Positions 1-10,499 of a DNA stretch of 64,000 nt are shown here, in pieces (the stretch's first letter is position 1; each line of letters begins with the position of its first letter). Both the position numbers and the translations under genes were made by a program. Origin of the DNA: Plazaster borealis (lineage: Eukaryota; Echinodermata; Asteroidea; Forcipulatida; Labidiasteridae). The stretch spans positions 248,001 through 312,000 of the forward strand of contig JAJGQC010000661.1 in NCBI GenBank assembly GCA_021014325.1, read 5' to 3'. The notes beneath the pieces are model-generated. The model was not told where the DNA came from. It did no database searches and saw nothing but the letters and a program-made list of their open reading frames with translations.

Positions 1-97
1 ACAGTATACAGGTTTAGTTTGAAGAAGGCCTGATACAGTGTCTTGAAGAGATTAACATGAGTTACCAATAAAACCAATACAGAGTAATTTAACATAC

Positions 98-304
98 CGC
101 ACTGGATGCTTGTAGATATTTCTACTTCATTGTCTGCATTTTGGGGCTGATTGGAGAGACCCCACGCCTGACCCAAACCACTGTCCGGAAAGACATCCAT
201 TAGACTTTGAACTTTCGCCCTCAGATCTTCCTCCGACCACTCGAACCTGTCAGTTGAATGCCTCGGATAAAATTTCAAGTTTTCAACTTTTTCAGCATTG
301 TCCA
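98..304 (-). CDS. Internal exon of unrecognised gene A (third exon seen)
   Basis: On the minus strand this stretch follows an acceptor (TTATTAACAG at the 304 side) and ends at a strong donor (GTATGTT at 97-91). It is open for about 68 codons and reads as acidic, soluble protein including DRFEWSEEDLRAKVQSLMDV and then FPDSGLGQAWGLSNQPQ. The exon starts with two bases that complete a codon begun by the exon at 682-813 (phase 1 to phase 1). The LMDVFPD stretch faintly recalls the MFP motif of CUE ubiquitin-binding domains, but that is only a resemblance. The gene continues beyond the window edge. I do not recognise the family. Confidence 0.72.
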
Positions 305-681
305 CTGTTAATAAATTATATTTAAATGCAAGGTGTTAAATTCTTTTATTTTCAGGGATTGGTAATTTTAAACTTTGATCTGAATTTAGATGTTTGAAAA
401 AATAGCTGATAAACTCATTTAAAAAATCTTATTTGGATCCTAGTTTCAGACCTTTTTGTCAGCAATGACCCGCATCTCTACATTTTAGTTAAACAGACTT
501 CATGACTCACATATCCCATCTTGTTTTTGATACCATTTTGCAGTATTTGGCTCTAAATTCTTTTGCTTAAAAAAAGGTATGGTAGGTTTTTTAATGTATC
601 ATCTTGGATACCTAATAATTAACAGTAAATAGTGAACAAATGTAAGCACCCCAGTTGTCTCAATTAAAAAAATTTGTTCAC

Positions 682-813
682 CTGAAGAGTACTTTGACTT
701 TGAAACCTTGATGTTTTCCAATGGCTGCATTTCCAGAGTTTTTTGCCTTGGAACATTCCATTTAGACTTTGTTGAGGTTCTTGAGGGAAAGCAACCTCGC
801 CTTTTTACATCTT
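682..813 (-). CDS. Internal exon of unrecognised gene A (second exon seen)
   Basis: The exon lies between an acceptor with a pyrimidine tract (TTTTCTGTTTAG, ending at 814) and a donor CTTCAG|GTGAAC (682/681). It is open through 43 codons rich in Lys, Arg and Ser (for example KRRGCFPSRTSTKSKWNVPR). Its first two bases complete a codon started by the exon at 2510-2839, and its last base starts the codon finished by the exon at 98-304. Three consecutive exons therefore join without breaking phase. The product looks like a basic, disordered linker; no domain is recognised. Confidence 0.72.
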
Positions 814-2509
814 CTAAACAGAAAAGCACTGCACCGACATGGCTGCATTTGGACGCAAGCCTACAAGAAAGAGTAAAATAGATGAATTTTTTTTAGGATG
901 CGTGCAAGTATTATAATTATCAAATGCTTGCTGTGATCCCATTCTGATGCTAGCATGGTGGACAGAACCGTTTTGCCCAGACTACAGGGGATGCAGTGCT
1001 ACACAAGAATCGGAATTGGATTACCGATTAAAAAAATCTGAAGTTAGCTAAATAGAGTCTACGAGTCAAACAAGATTTACATCTCTTATACCCTTATATT
1101 TCAATTAATGGTCAAACAAACATAAAGACATCCAGTTTCCAGCATAGGCTACCCCTTTTCTTCTTTATAATCAACCCCCCCACCCCCCAAAAAACAAAAA
1201 ATAAACAAACCAAACAAACAACCAACAAACTTTAACAAAATATATTACAAAAACCAACACCCTAACAAACAAACCATGGAAAATTATTTCAGTATTAATG
1301 TAGAGTTAAACAAATATTCACCCCACTGGACATTGGCAAGTGCTACTGATGATTGTTGAGCTTTCTGTCATCTTCACCATGACCTCATATTCTTTTCCCC
1401 ATAGACTGTGCAAGTCTCGCGCATATTTGAACTTCCGGGACCATTGTGGTCCCAACCATATGGAGATTTACATGGGCAAGATTTTGTTTTGTCAATTATT
1501 TTAGTTTAACGTGGTTTATGACCATGAAAAATATATATGTTGTTGGGAATGTAAAATACTTAGTTATAAAAAATATGAAAGTAAAATCAATTCAACAATA
1601 TAACGAAGAAAACCCTAGAAATAAACTTGATCTCAGCTTCCGGTTACTGCCAAAAACTAAGAATTTTGTGCTCACCTCCGATCACAAAACTTATGTAAAT
1701 GCTTGTTTTGGATGCGCGATGATAATCGCCAGATGCTGTAATTGAAACGAGAAGCCTTTTCATTGCAGTATATGGTCGTTGAGGCGTCAGCGTCCTCTAT
1801 AAACTGCGTCAAGCGTTAATTTTACGCCCGTGTGACCTTCGCGAATCCTCATAGGGGTTTCTGAAAAGTTAAGATCAAATAAGTATCCTTGTCTCCAGAG
1901 TTTGAATTTTGTTTCAATAATAATTAACACATTATTGGTGTATTTATTACAAAAACTAAAACTGATTGTATAAAAATGTAATGAGTATTTTGTTGTTCAG
2001 AGTTTGTCATTAGATATAATTTAAAATAAAGAATTGATTTTTAGGGAAAAAAGTTCTTCGTTTGACGTGTGTTCTCGTTCCGATACGCACGAGACTTGCA
2101 CAGTCTATTGCGACGCATACACTTTCCCCTTGAAGCAAATAATATGCCCATCCTGTGAGAGAGACAATAATAAACTTCCAATTCCATTGACAGTTTCTGC
2201 AAAAGTATTAGTGTTATTGATGAGCTTCTTAAAGAACCATTGTGAGAATAAATCAAATTGAGCTTAAAAAGGCCTACAAGTACAAAATAGAACTTTGTCT
2301 GGTGAACAAACAAAAGTTGTATATCAAATAAATGATAATGTGTTAAATGTCTCATACCTACTTAGAGTATCTTGGTGCCAGACCTATGTAAACTAATGTA
2401 TGTAATGTTAACAATAAAGTAAATATTTAGTAACCTTGGACTATTGGTCAATGGTAGTGGCACTACTGCCCTGGTACTACTACTAGCTGCTGTACATAGT
2501 TTTGTTTAC

Positions 2510-2839
2510 CTTGTGGTGTTGCAGGTTTGTGCACATCCCCAGCATCCTCGACGTGTTTCACGGCACGGTCGAAAGTCTTGAAAGAAGTTTTGCTTTCCTT
2601 GACTGTGTGCAGTATCGGTAAATGTTGCTGAAACTGATGTCCGGGACTTCACAAATCGACTTATGATAAAGATTTGTGAAGTGGTCCGGCCAATCAGTAC
2701 AACTGACATTCAGAAAGGGAATGGGGCGAAGGACGTCACCCGTCGTAGTCATAGATTTACTATATTCCAGACAAAGAGCCTTCGACTCTGGAAGTAACAG
2801 CCGTTTCAAGTCTTTCTCCTTAAATTTAGAGAAAGCCAT
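2510..2839 (-). CDS. Exon of unrecognised gene A, probable 5' coding exon
   Basis: The proposed ATG is at 2839 (MAFSKFKEKDLKRLLLPESK); the same frame stays open upstream to about 2890, so this could be an internal exon. The donor is ACAAG|GTAAAC at 2510/2509. From the ATG the frame runs to about codon 65 and then diverges. The phase needed by the next exon is carried by a second frame (ending GDVHKPATPQ) entered by adding one C to the CCC run at 2643-2645 (GGG on the plus strand). With that one change the exon is 110 codons plus one base and joins 682-813 in phase. Either the consensus lost a base or the copy is frameshifted. Function is unknown. Confidence 0.55.
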
Positions 2840-2904
2840 GAAGTAAACAAACTTCTTTGCGACCAGCTGTTCAATGTCAACAAAAAACAGCCCCCTCAAT
2901 AGTT

Positions 2905-2924
2905 GCGTGTGTGTGTGTGTGTGT
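2905..2924. repeat. (GT)n microsatellite
   Basis: About nine GT dinucleotides directly upstream of the proposed coding exon at 2510-2839. On the minus strand it is a CA run, which would make a poor polypyrimidine tract if an acceptor lies at about 2895. Confidence 0.9.
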
Positions 2925-2970
2925 GATAGCCGTCACGGCGTGGCGATTACTCATTTTCCAACCAGTGGTG

Positions 2971-3000
2971 TTTGAACGCATGCGCGCTTCTAATTTGCAT
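2971..3000 (-). promoter_or_regulatory. Promoter-like motifs upstream of gene A: NRF-1-type site and octamer
   Basis: Read on the minus strand the segment holds ATGCAAAT (2993-3000), a perfect octamer motif, and CGCGCATGCGT (about 2977-2987), which fits the NRF-1 palindrome core GCGCATGCGC. Both lie about 140-160 bp upstream of the ATG at 2839. NRF-1 sites are typical of TATA-less animal promoters. If exon 3369-3516 belongs to the same transcript, this would instead be intronic. Assignment is by motif only. Confidence 0.35.
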
Positions 3001-3134
3001 ATTTCATGGGAAGGGCCTATTTGGACACAACTTTGATTTGAGTTTGAAGTACATGTAGAGGGGGTAACATGTTTGGGGCGGGTCCAGAATGGTAGAAAGT
3101 GGGGTGAATGTTTGGGATTAATACTCATTTGAAC

Positions 3135-3405
3135 GAAAATGATCCAAACATTTGGGGTAAGTCTAAAACGGTGTATCTACAAGTTAAGTGCATAATTGAC
3201 ATTGAAAAATGTACAAGTGACGTACACATACCTTCCCATCCTAGTTTAACAAAGTAGAACTGAAGTTGCTTGAAAATGATCCAAACATTTGGGGTAAGTC
3301 TAAAACGTTGTATCTACAAGTTAAGTGCATAATTGACATTGAACAATTTACAAGTGATGTACACATACCTTCCCATCCTAGTTTAACAAAGTAGAACTGA
3401 AGTTT
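3135..3405. repeat. Tandem duplication, period about 137 bp, two copies
   Basis: Copies at 3135-3271 and 3272-3405 both start GAAAATGATCCAAACATTTG, contain TTAAGTGCATAATTGACATT and end with ACCTTCCCATCCTAGTTTAA and ACTGAAG. They differ at only a few bases. The right copy includes the 3' end and splice donor of the possible exon 3369-3516; the left copy carries a second, identical donor context at 3232/3231. Confidence 0.85.
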
Positions 3406-3516
3406 CTTCTTGAGGCAGCGAGTACCAATAACATGCCCAGAAAGCTCTGTGAGGTGCAACAGCGAGTGGTGTGATACACAACCGGACAACTCATTGTGAA
3501 AGCATGCACCGTGCAT
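3369..3516 (-). CDS. Possible upstream exon of gene A or of a separate gene
   Basis: Minus-strand open segment rich in Cys and His near its start (MHGACFHNELSGCVSHHSLL), ending LKKKLQFYFVKLGWEG at a good donor GGGAAG|GTATGTG (3369/3368). No strong acceptor precedes it, so the start is taken at the ATG at 3516. Its phase (1) fits the segment at about 2890 only if the G run there gains a base. The last part of this exon and its donor are duplicated at about 3232-3271 (see the 137-bp duplication). It could be a first exon or a chance ORF. Confidence 0.33.
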
Positions 3517-3524
3517 GCACTCAT

Positions 3525-5700
3525 GGTGCTTTTACGCTTCGGTGGCCTGGACAGGACAGGGACAGACGGTGCTGGGAACAACAGTCAAAATCTTCCAGGA
3601 GGGTATTACACCGTTCAAAACCTATAAGATAAATCACAACCAGGAAAACATAAACAAAAAAGAAGCTTAGGACACTCTAGACCCAGTAACTGGGGTGCTG
3701 TACTCCGTTTTTTTCAAAATTTTGACAATCGCAGCTGTCAAATTTTCAAGCACAGTGCCCCAGTACAGACATTCTATTTATTCATAATCATGTAGATCTA
3801 TTTATTTATATATTTATTTATCTTTCCAGTAATCAAACCAAGGGACTGTGGTTAGACTGCAGGACTTGCAATCACAAGGTTGTGGGTTCGAATCCTACAA
3901 AGCTAACCGCTGATTTCACAATGGACTAGAATAAGTATTGTCGTCTAGTTATACTGAATCACAATTTCTTGATTTGTGCAATTCATAATCATAGACGTTA
4001 AACCAATGTTTGTATGAGAGATATTGGCTGTTGCCAGCTTGGCGTTTATATCCCCTTGTGGGAGTTTGCTGAGTTCCCTTGACAGGAAGATCATCTAAAC
4101 AAACAAACAAACAAACAGACTCTCACATGAGATACAAATAAAAGGCTTCGCAAATCCTCCAGCTGTAGAATAAACTTTCAAGGGTCATCAACCATTTGTC
4201 AACCTATCCTATGGAACAGTTTCCTTTCAGCATGGATGCTTTCAGTAACTGACACTGACAGCAAGTGAATTATATTCCCTAATATTTCAGGTTTCATTGA
4301 AAGCATTTGCCCACCCACAGCAACGGCTAGCCATAACAATGCAATGATTACTGTAGCGATTGATAAAATCCAGTTTTCCCTCTCTTTTTAGCATTTGAGA
4401 AAGAAGTCAAAACAACCCCTCGAGCGTTTGTTCAGAGTCGGACGGTGACACTAAATCCAGTGAAACTACCTCCATGCTATGACTATAATGAGTATGACAG
4501 AAGGAAATTATTTTGGTAAACAACATGGTAAAACCATAAGGAGGTATGAATAGAAGGAGACACAACGACCAGCCGATCACAAGTTTAATGTGCCATGCTC
4601 AGCGGGTGCCCATTGGTTTACAGCAGGGTTGCCAGAGGCGCTAAGGGGTAAAGTAGGCTTTACTGTGCTCGTTGTATCTCTCCTTCCTCCATGCCATGGT
4701 AAAACGAAGTATAATTCTTACATAATAATAATTGGAACTTACCCTCCTGACGGTATGTACTGATACTCCGGGTTTGAACACCCATAACTAATATGTAATC
4801 TTATGGTCTTGTACAAGCCGTTTTGTCTGAAGTTTTGTTTAAGTCATGTCAGTTGAACATTGTGAAAATTGTGATCCACGTGCGTGCCGAACGCCATTTT
4901 GTCTATTTGTTGATACTGCCTGAAAATAACTAGAGAGGGCGCATTCCAAAACAACAAAAACATTCATACCGTGTTAATTTTGACAGGGCATTAGGAGGAA
5001 AGAAATTAGATCGGACTGAAATGAACGATGTAGTTGTATACTTTTCTAGATTATCAGATAATAACGAAAGTATAATTATCATTATCGTTAGTTTTCTAAG
5101 TATTGTTATGAAAATAATAAAGTTCTTGGGGATTTTAATTTTGAAGACCTGAATGTCCCGCAGGCAGCAGAGAGGGGAGAAATGTGATGAAGTTAGTGAT
5201 GCTGTATGCATTTTGGGGGGTTTTCAGATGTCACACAATGTTTTCCTATCTATAGATCTCCCATGCTCCACATTTTGAATCACAAACTTTCTTTGTAAAA
5301 ACATTCATGAAATTTTCATTTCATTCGATAGAATTATTATTAAGGGATTTTGGCTTCAATAACAGTAATGCTAGCCCGAACATCTGACCATGGAGGAAGG
5401 AAGAGAAGGAGTTCGAACGAGCTGGAGGGAAAGACTGTCTTGCCGCGGTCGTAAAAACAGGTAGGCCTAGCCTACATGGGTTGGCCCCGGCCCATATGGC
5501 CCAGATATTTTCCATGGGCCCCATACTGGGCTTGCTACCTGGGATAAACCTTTTAGCAGCCATTTTGAAATTTCAAGGTTATGGCAACCACTTTTACTTT
5601 TAACAATTTCTTAGTTAAATTTGCCATGTCAGAAAACATATTATTAGACACTAAAATCATTAGAATCGGACAATGTTAAAGGAACGTTACAGTACTGATA
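3525..5700. other. No gene seen; contains one SINE
   Basis: Apart from the SINE at 3836-4120, this stretch holds only short unconvincing ORFs. The segment at about 5455-5560 is GC-rich with GGCCC/GGGCC words and may be another dispersed repeat. No splice-bounded coding exon was recognised on either strand. Confidence 0.5.
3836..4120 (+). mobile_element. tRNA-derived SINE
   Basis: Starts with a tRNA-like head: A-box-like TGGTTAGACTG (about 3849-3859) and an excellent B box GGGTTCGAATCC (3884-3895) about 35 bp downstream, the spacing expected of an internal Pol III promoter. A non-tRNA body of about 200 bp follows, ending in a (CAAA)n run (4098-4118), a common SINE tail. The tRNA part lacks a credible anticodon arm, so it is a SINE rather than a tRNA gene. 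Confidence 0.65.
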
Positions 5701-5708
5701 AAAGTTTC

Positions 5709-6054
5709 TTTAAAGGGTGTGTACAACATTGGTAATTGCCAAAGACCTGTATCCAAACTCGATGTGACCCTACATATACATGAAATAACAAACCTGTGAA
5801 AGTTTAAGCTAAATCGGTCTTCGGAGTCATGAGCAAACAGTGAAAAAAAACCTTACGTGTTTTAACTTGTTTTCAAACATTGGAATTTATCCTGCAGGAT
5901 AAATACTATTATTTTACTCATTTCGTAAAAACTATGGCATTTCAAGCAAAACTATTTCAAGGGAAGTATTCTACCATGACCATCTTTATATACCATGTGC
6001 AAATCTGTGAGCATTTATATTTTCATTCTTACCAATGTTGTACACGCCCTTTAA
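5709..6054. mobile_element. MITE, TTTAAAGG-ended family
   Basis: Inverted termini TTTAAAGGGTGTGTACAACA at the left and the matching TGTTGTACACGCCCTTTAA at the right, with no coding potential between. The interior shares CATGAAATAACAAACCTGTG with the copies at 29.6-30.9 kb and 59.1-59.5 kb. The termini begin and end in TTAA-containing sequence, which could be piggyBac-like TTAA targeting, but no autonomous partner is in the window. Confidence 0.7.
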
Positions 6055-7386
6055 GATCACAGATATACATAAAACTTACTAATGATGATGATAGTAGAAA
6101 ACATCCCCAAAAAAATTTCTGTCTGAAATGCCATATTTGATGAGAAATAAATAAAACTAATTTCCGATTGGAGTTTATCGCTCATGAGCGTTTTATTCAT
6201 GCATTGTATAACACATGCAAATGTGTAATCGGTTTTTCACCATTTTCTCGTGACCCAGATGGCCGATCGATCTCAAACTTCTACAGGTTTGTCACTTTAT
6301 GTATTATGGTGGATTATATAAAGTGGCTTAACTGTTTTGTTAGCAAAAACCAATTATGTAATGTTCCTTTAACTGTGTTGGTGAATTTGACCACCAGTCA
6401 AAAGTGCGTTGACCTTTCGACGTTTTTGACCATAGCACCCTCGTTTAACCCTTTAGAGGCCATTAGAGACCACATAGCGGCCACAAGCGGCTTGTACCAA
6501 GATGACCATAGCAGCCGCGAACAGTCGCAAGGTTTGACCTACTTCCATTCATATAAAGAGGTCAAAGTAAAGGCAATGTCCGGATATGACATTTTCCAAT
6601 GTAGTATGTTAACATAGTATCCCAATTTCTAAACCAAAAACTAAATTTTCTGTTCATGTTATTATGGGCGTTTTTGTGATGATTATACAGAAATGAATGG
6701 TCTCTAATTGGAGGTATAACAAACTATACATTTTGGAATCCTCATGACTAGACGAGTAATTTGATATGCATATCGACACGATTGGAATATATTTGAACTT
6801 TGACCCCTGTTTGACCTTTGTTGACCCCTCCCGGAAATGCCTGACATTTTCAAGGTGGCAGCCCAACTCAAAATTGTTTGGTATTCATCAGGGAACACAA
6901 AAAAAACTTTCAAACCTGTTTTGTGCCCAGAATTTGGTCACGGGACCTACAGGCTGGTCTCCTACTAGACTTGATTCAAGTCCCGTTCTCGTGCGAGAGG
7001 TCCCCAAGCATATCGCGCCAACTAGCAAACAAGCCGTACAGTGCGCGCTCGCCGTCAAAATGTGGTCCCGCGTGCGGAACAGGTTGGGAATGCAGACCAT
7101 CACAAAACAATAGTTTTATGGCGATGGCACGGGATTGGGACTTGAGTCAAGTCTAGTCTCCTACTAACATTACTTCGAGGTGAAATGTTTCCCAAAATGC
7201 TTTATACTGGTTGCTGTACTGCTTACTAATTTTTTATTGCCAACAATTTTAATAGTGATTACACGGCCCGGCCCTTTAAACGATAACGCATTGTTGAACA
7301 GACATATATTTCCACACTACGTACATACGAACAGTAAGTAGGCTATAATCAAGAGAAGGTCTTTCACCAAGACTAGAATTGGACCA

Positions 7387-7562
7387 GGGCCCAATTTCAT
7401 AAAGCCTGTAAGCATACAAACTTGCTAAGCACAGAAAATTGGCTACCAGCCAAAATTCCACAAAGTTTACATTGTTGCAACTAGTGCCCCACAATTTTTT
7501 TGCTTAGCGAAGAAATTTGCTAAGTAGATTTTTCTGCTTAACAGCTTTTTGAAATTGGGCCC
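7387..7562. mobile_element. Fold-back MITE, GGGCCCAATTTCATA family
   Basis: Begins GGGCCCAATTTCATAAAGC and ends with the inverted copy GAAATTGGGCCC. The interior has TTGCTAAGCA/TGCTTAGC words on both arms. It is about 176 bp and non-coding, and at least three further copies exist in the window. Confidence 0.75.
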
Positions 7563-7983
7563 AGCCTTGAGCGAAGGGCGGGATCCCGGTACCTTTGACC
7601 TCGCATCCATTCACACGGCAGAGATTTGTAGTAGTCACACGGGTAATGGGTGCGTCCGATTATCTTCCCCGTGTGTACCGGGCATTTACACTCGTACGAC
7701 TCTGGGAAAATTAACGTCAGTGACAGCTCCGTCATTTCCGTCGTCTGCTCAATTGGAAAATGTCGATGTCCGTGACGAAACAACTTAATTGATCATTCAT
7801 AATTTGTACACACTCACCAACTGTTTGTTTGTCAGGAAATATAAATTTTCCTTTCCATTTGCCATAATAGTTTCAATACGGTAATTAAACTTGTAGTTCT
7901 TGTACCTCGCGTCGAATTCAACTTGTCCCCCGCCATCTTGGTAAGATAATTATACGCCTGCAGCCGAAAACGTCACTACACCA

Positions 7984-8225
7984 GGGCCCAATATTTCATA
8001 GAGCTGCTAAGCACAAAAATTTGCTTAGCATGAAATTTCTTCCTTGATAAAAACAGGATTACCAACCAAAATTAATTTCCATTTGATTTTCAGGATAAGC
8101 AAACAACAGCTGTAAACAAGCAAAATGCAACACATGAAAATTTGGTTGGTAATCCTGTTATTATCAAGGAAGAAATTTCATGCTAAGCAAATTTGTGTGC
8201 TTAGCAGCTCTATGAAATTGGGCCC
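7984..8225. mobile_element. Fold-back MITE, long arms
   Basis: Same family as 7387-7562. Left arm GGGCCCAATATTTCATAGAG, right arm CTATGAAATTGGGCCC. The arms are nearly perfect inverted copies for about 90 bp, including TTTCTTCCTTGATAA and its complement TTATCAAGGAAGAAA, leaving a unique centre of about 60 bp. This would form a long hairpin. Confidence 0.8.
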
Positions 8226-8352
8226 TGGGCATCCACACCACCAGAGACCCGCTCGCAAGCTGGGGCTGTGGTGGCTGACACCCAGGGCGCTAGACACGAG
8301 TATCATGTGATGGCTAATCGAACGCTCTTGTGTAACTTTTACTTACACGTGG

Positions 8353-8400
8353 AAGCTAATCGAACGCACCCGTGTATACACGGGTGCGTTCGATTAGCTT
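8353..8400. repeat. Perfect 48-bp palindrome
   Basis: AAGCTAATCGAACGCACCCG is followed by TGTATACA and then the exact reverse complement of the first part. Both 24-base halves match with no loop. A half-copy (GCTAATCGAACGCTCTTGTG) sits just upstream at 8313-8332. Confidence 0.92.
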
Positions 8401-8711
8401 ACACGTGCGCATACATAATGTTTGTATGTAATGCTGTACCTATTATACAACATTACATAAAAACATTATGTCATACGCGCACACACAGAGCATGCAGCAG
8501 ACGATAGCTGGCAAACACGTCACTTCGGAGCGGACCAATTAAAACACGGATAAGCTTACGTCACTGCCCGTTTATCCAATGAAATCATTGTATCTAACAC
8601 TTTGTAATTGGCCATGGAATGTCCATGAAGTGTTATCTTTAATGTTCAGGTGAAATTAATGTGATTTTTGTTCACACATTGAAAATGACACGAAAGCTTA
8701 GAAAGAGACCT

Positions 8712-8903
8712 GGGCCCAATTCCATAAAGCTGTTAAGCAGTAAACTCTGCTTAGCAAATTTCTTTGTTAAGCAAGAATTGAGTGGAGTACCAGTCCCAGC
8801 AATGGTAACTGTATGGTATTCTGGCTGGTAACCTATTTTTCTAAGTAAGAGATGTTTGTGCTTAGCAAGTTTTTGTGCTTACATGCTTTATGAAATTGGG
8901 CCC
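8712..8903. mobile_element. Fold-back MITE, GGGCCCAATTTCATA family
   Basis: Starts GGGCCCAATTCCATAAAGC and ends GCTTTATGAAATTGGGCCC. It carries internal GCTTAGCAAATT words like its relatives. Arms are more diverged than in the copy at 7984-8225. Confidence 0.75.
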
Positions 8904-9013
8904 TGTATATTTTGTTTCCGATTTCCTCCCCAGAAGTCAGCACAAGTCATTTAAACAACAAAAGTCATTTTGTACAACTCCAGTTTCCTTTACTTTGTAA
9001 CTTGGTCGTGTCT

Positions 9014-9040
9014 TAAAGGGTGTGTACAACATTGGTAAGA
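9014..9040 (+). mobile_element. Truncated end of a TTTAAAGG MITE
   Basis: CTTAAAGGGTGTGTACAACATTGGTAA-type terminus matching the left end of the element at 5709, without a matching right end nearby. It is a solo terminus or truncated copy. Confidence 0.5.
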
Positions 9041-9715
9041 ATGAAAATAATTGAAGAAAAATCTTGGAGTAGCCTAAACACTAACTTGTTGGTTTAAATC
9101 TGAAGAAATGATGTAAGGGTACCATCAATGGTCCACAGTGAGTTCCTTGCAACGCCGGTCTCCCGTCGGTTAAACCATGGAGCTCCATGGTTAAACATGA
9201 TGAGCCACTTTCTCGTACAAAGCATTTATGTTTTCTGCACAGCATCAGCAAGATGGAAATAGTAACAGACCAAATTGAAGAACAAACACTCCTGGAAATA
9301 ATGCATTTTCTAAATATGAAAATTATAAATTCTATATTAAAAAAATTCCCAAAAGTAAATAACTTTTTTTCTTTACATGGATTTTCAATGAAAGACTTTG
9401 TAGGCGATATGCCGAGTTTATCAGATTAATATGTGTTTTGATGACGTATTACAAACTTGTACCTGTGTATTTAATTACTGCATGTAGGCCTATTAGCCGG
9501 TGGCCCATAGCGCATCTTGCATTGGTAGTCCGAGTCGTAGATACGGCCTGGCAACCATCGCATGACGAATTCCGATTCTACAACCAACTTGCACGGTTTG
9601 AGCTAAAAAAGCACAACAAAAATTGCAATAAATTTTAAGAATTTATCTTTCCTGGGTGATACAATTTTTTTAAATAATTAAACACTTTTATTTAAAATTG
9701 AATCACCTGCTATAT
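9041..9715. other. No gene or repeat recognised
   Basis: AT-rich sequence with a plus-strand ORF of 80 codons (9187-9429). It has no splice-site support and no recognisable motif, so it is not annotated as a gene. Confidence 0.5.
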
Positions 9716-9981
9716 CGCCGCGGCGAGTTACTATCTCGCCGCAGCAAGTTACCAACTGCGAAGACCGAGCGTGCAAGGGGAGCTAGGGTCGGCCCGGGTC
9801 CAGAGCCTGTGGGCTACCTCTGCATGGGTCAGGAGAGGGCCCTCCCGGAGACCGCAAAGTAAGAAGTCGGAGGCATTCGGAGGAGAGGGCTGATGGGAGC
9901 CGGAGGCGCTGCGACACCCACGAAGCGGTTCTGCAGACAAGGCCCCGGTAAAGCAAAGACCGAGCGTGTAAGAGCAGCGAG
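9716..9981. other. GC-rich left flank of the satellite array, with hairpin and duplicated segment
   Basis: Composition changes sharply from AT-rich to GC-rich at about 9716. An 8-bp-stem, 7-base-loop hairpin (GCGGCGAG at 9720-9727 against CTCGCCGC at 9735-9742) lies at its left side. GACCGAGCGTG is present twice, at about 9760 and 9957, each followed by a purine-rich stretch and GGGT, so the flank contains a duplicated piece about 200 bp apart. The second copy runs directly into the array. Confidence 0.5.
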
Positions 9982-10333
9982 GGTACCCATTTTTCTTTGT
10001 CTAATTTTCAAAACATTTTTTAAGAGCCGGATCTCCGCGAATACTTTTAGGGGGCATCCTCGACGGTGCTGCTGGTGCAAACTAAAACTCTTTAACTAAT
10101 TTATTCGAGGAGAAATGGGTGTTCTTTGGGCAGAGAAAATTGCGTCGCTTTTTGGCGAAAAATGTCTAATTCACCCAGTTTTGAGAATGGAGCTTTTTCC
10201 CAAACAGAAACGCTCTTTGTTGGATCCTAATCTATTTTTTTTGTACAGCCAAAAACCGTACAAAAGCATGACTTGTTTGACCCAAATATTAAAAATGTAC
10301 AATAATAAGCCTTGTAGACTATAGCCTTGTAGA

Positions 10334-10462
10334 CATAAATCGCCACCGTTAACGTAACATACCGCCCTCAAACTTGTCCACTAGGCATAAAATGACAACC
10401 GTTAAAGTAACATACCACCCTCACACGAGTCAACTGCACATAAATCTCCACCGTTAAAGATT
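10334..10462 (+). repeat. Three spaced direct repeats upstream of the hairpin
   Basis: A core CATAAAtcgcCACCGTTAA-GTAACATACCGCCCTCA occurs at about 10334 and 10386, and again (shortened) at about 10440. Starts are 52-54 bp apart, and the last lies about 15 bp from the hairpin. The same arrangement precedes every type C hairpin. Type B units keep only one copy. Iterated Rep-binding repeats beside a hairpin are usual in rolling-circle origins, but the spacing here is wider than in geminiviruses. Confidence 0.75.
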
Positions 10463-10470
10463 ATTATTTG

Positions 10471-10499
10471 TGGGCACCGTAATAATATTACGGTGCCCA
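10471..10499. other. TAATATTAC hairpin, copy 1
   Basis: TGGGCACCGTAAT, loop AAT, ATTACGGTGCCCA: a 13-bp perfect stem with a 3-base loop. The nonanucleotide TAATATTAC lies at 10483-10491. Three CATAAA...CCGTTAA direct repeats precede it at about 10334, 10386 and 10440. CATTTTTCTTTGTCTAATT follows. Known family fact: TAATATTAC in a stem-loop is the nick site of geminivirus-type Rep proteins. Its role here is inference. Confidence 0.9.

Noticed and set aside
5321..5563. ORF containing MENIWAIW, reminiscent of Tc1 transposases
   Set aside because: Only a few residues agree, no DDE residues or flanking inverted repeats are seen, and it falls in a GGCCC-rich repeat.
6168..6617. 149-codon plus-strand ORF
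   Set aside because: No splice or start support, unremarkable composition, and surrounded by repeats.
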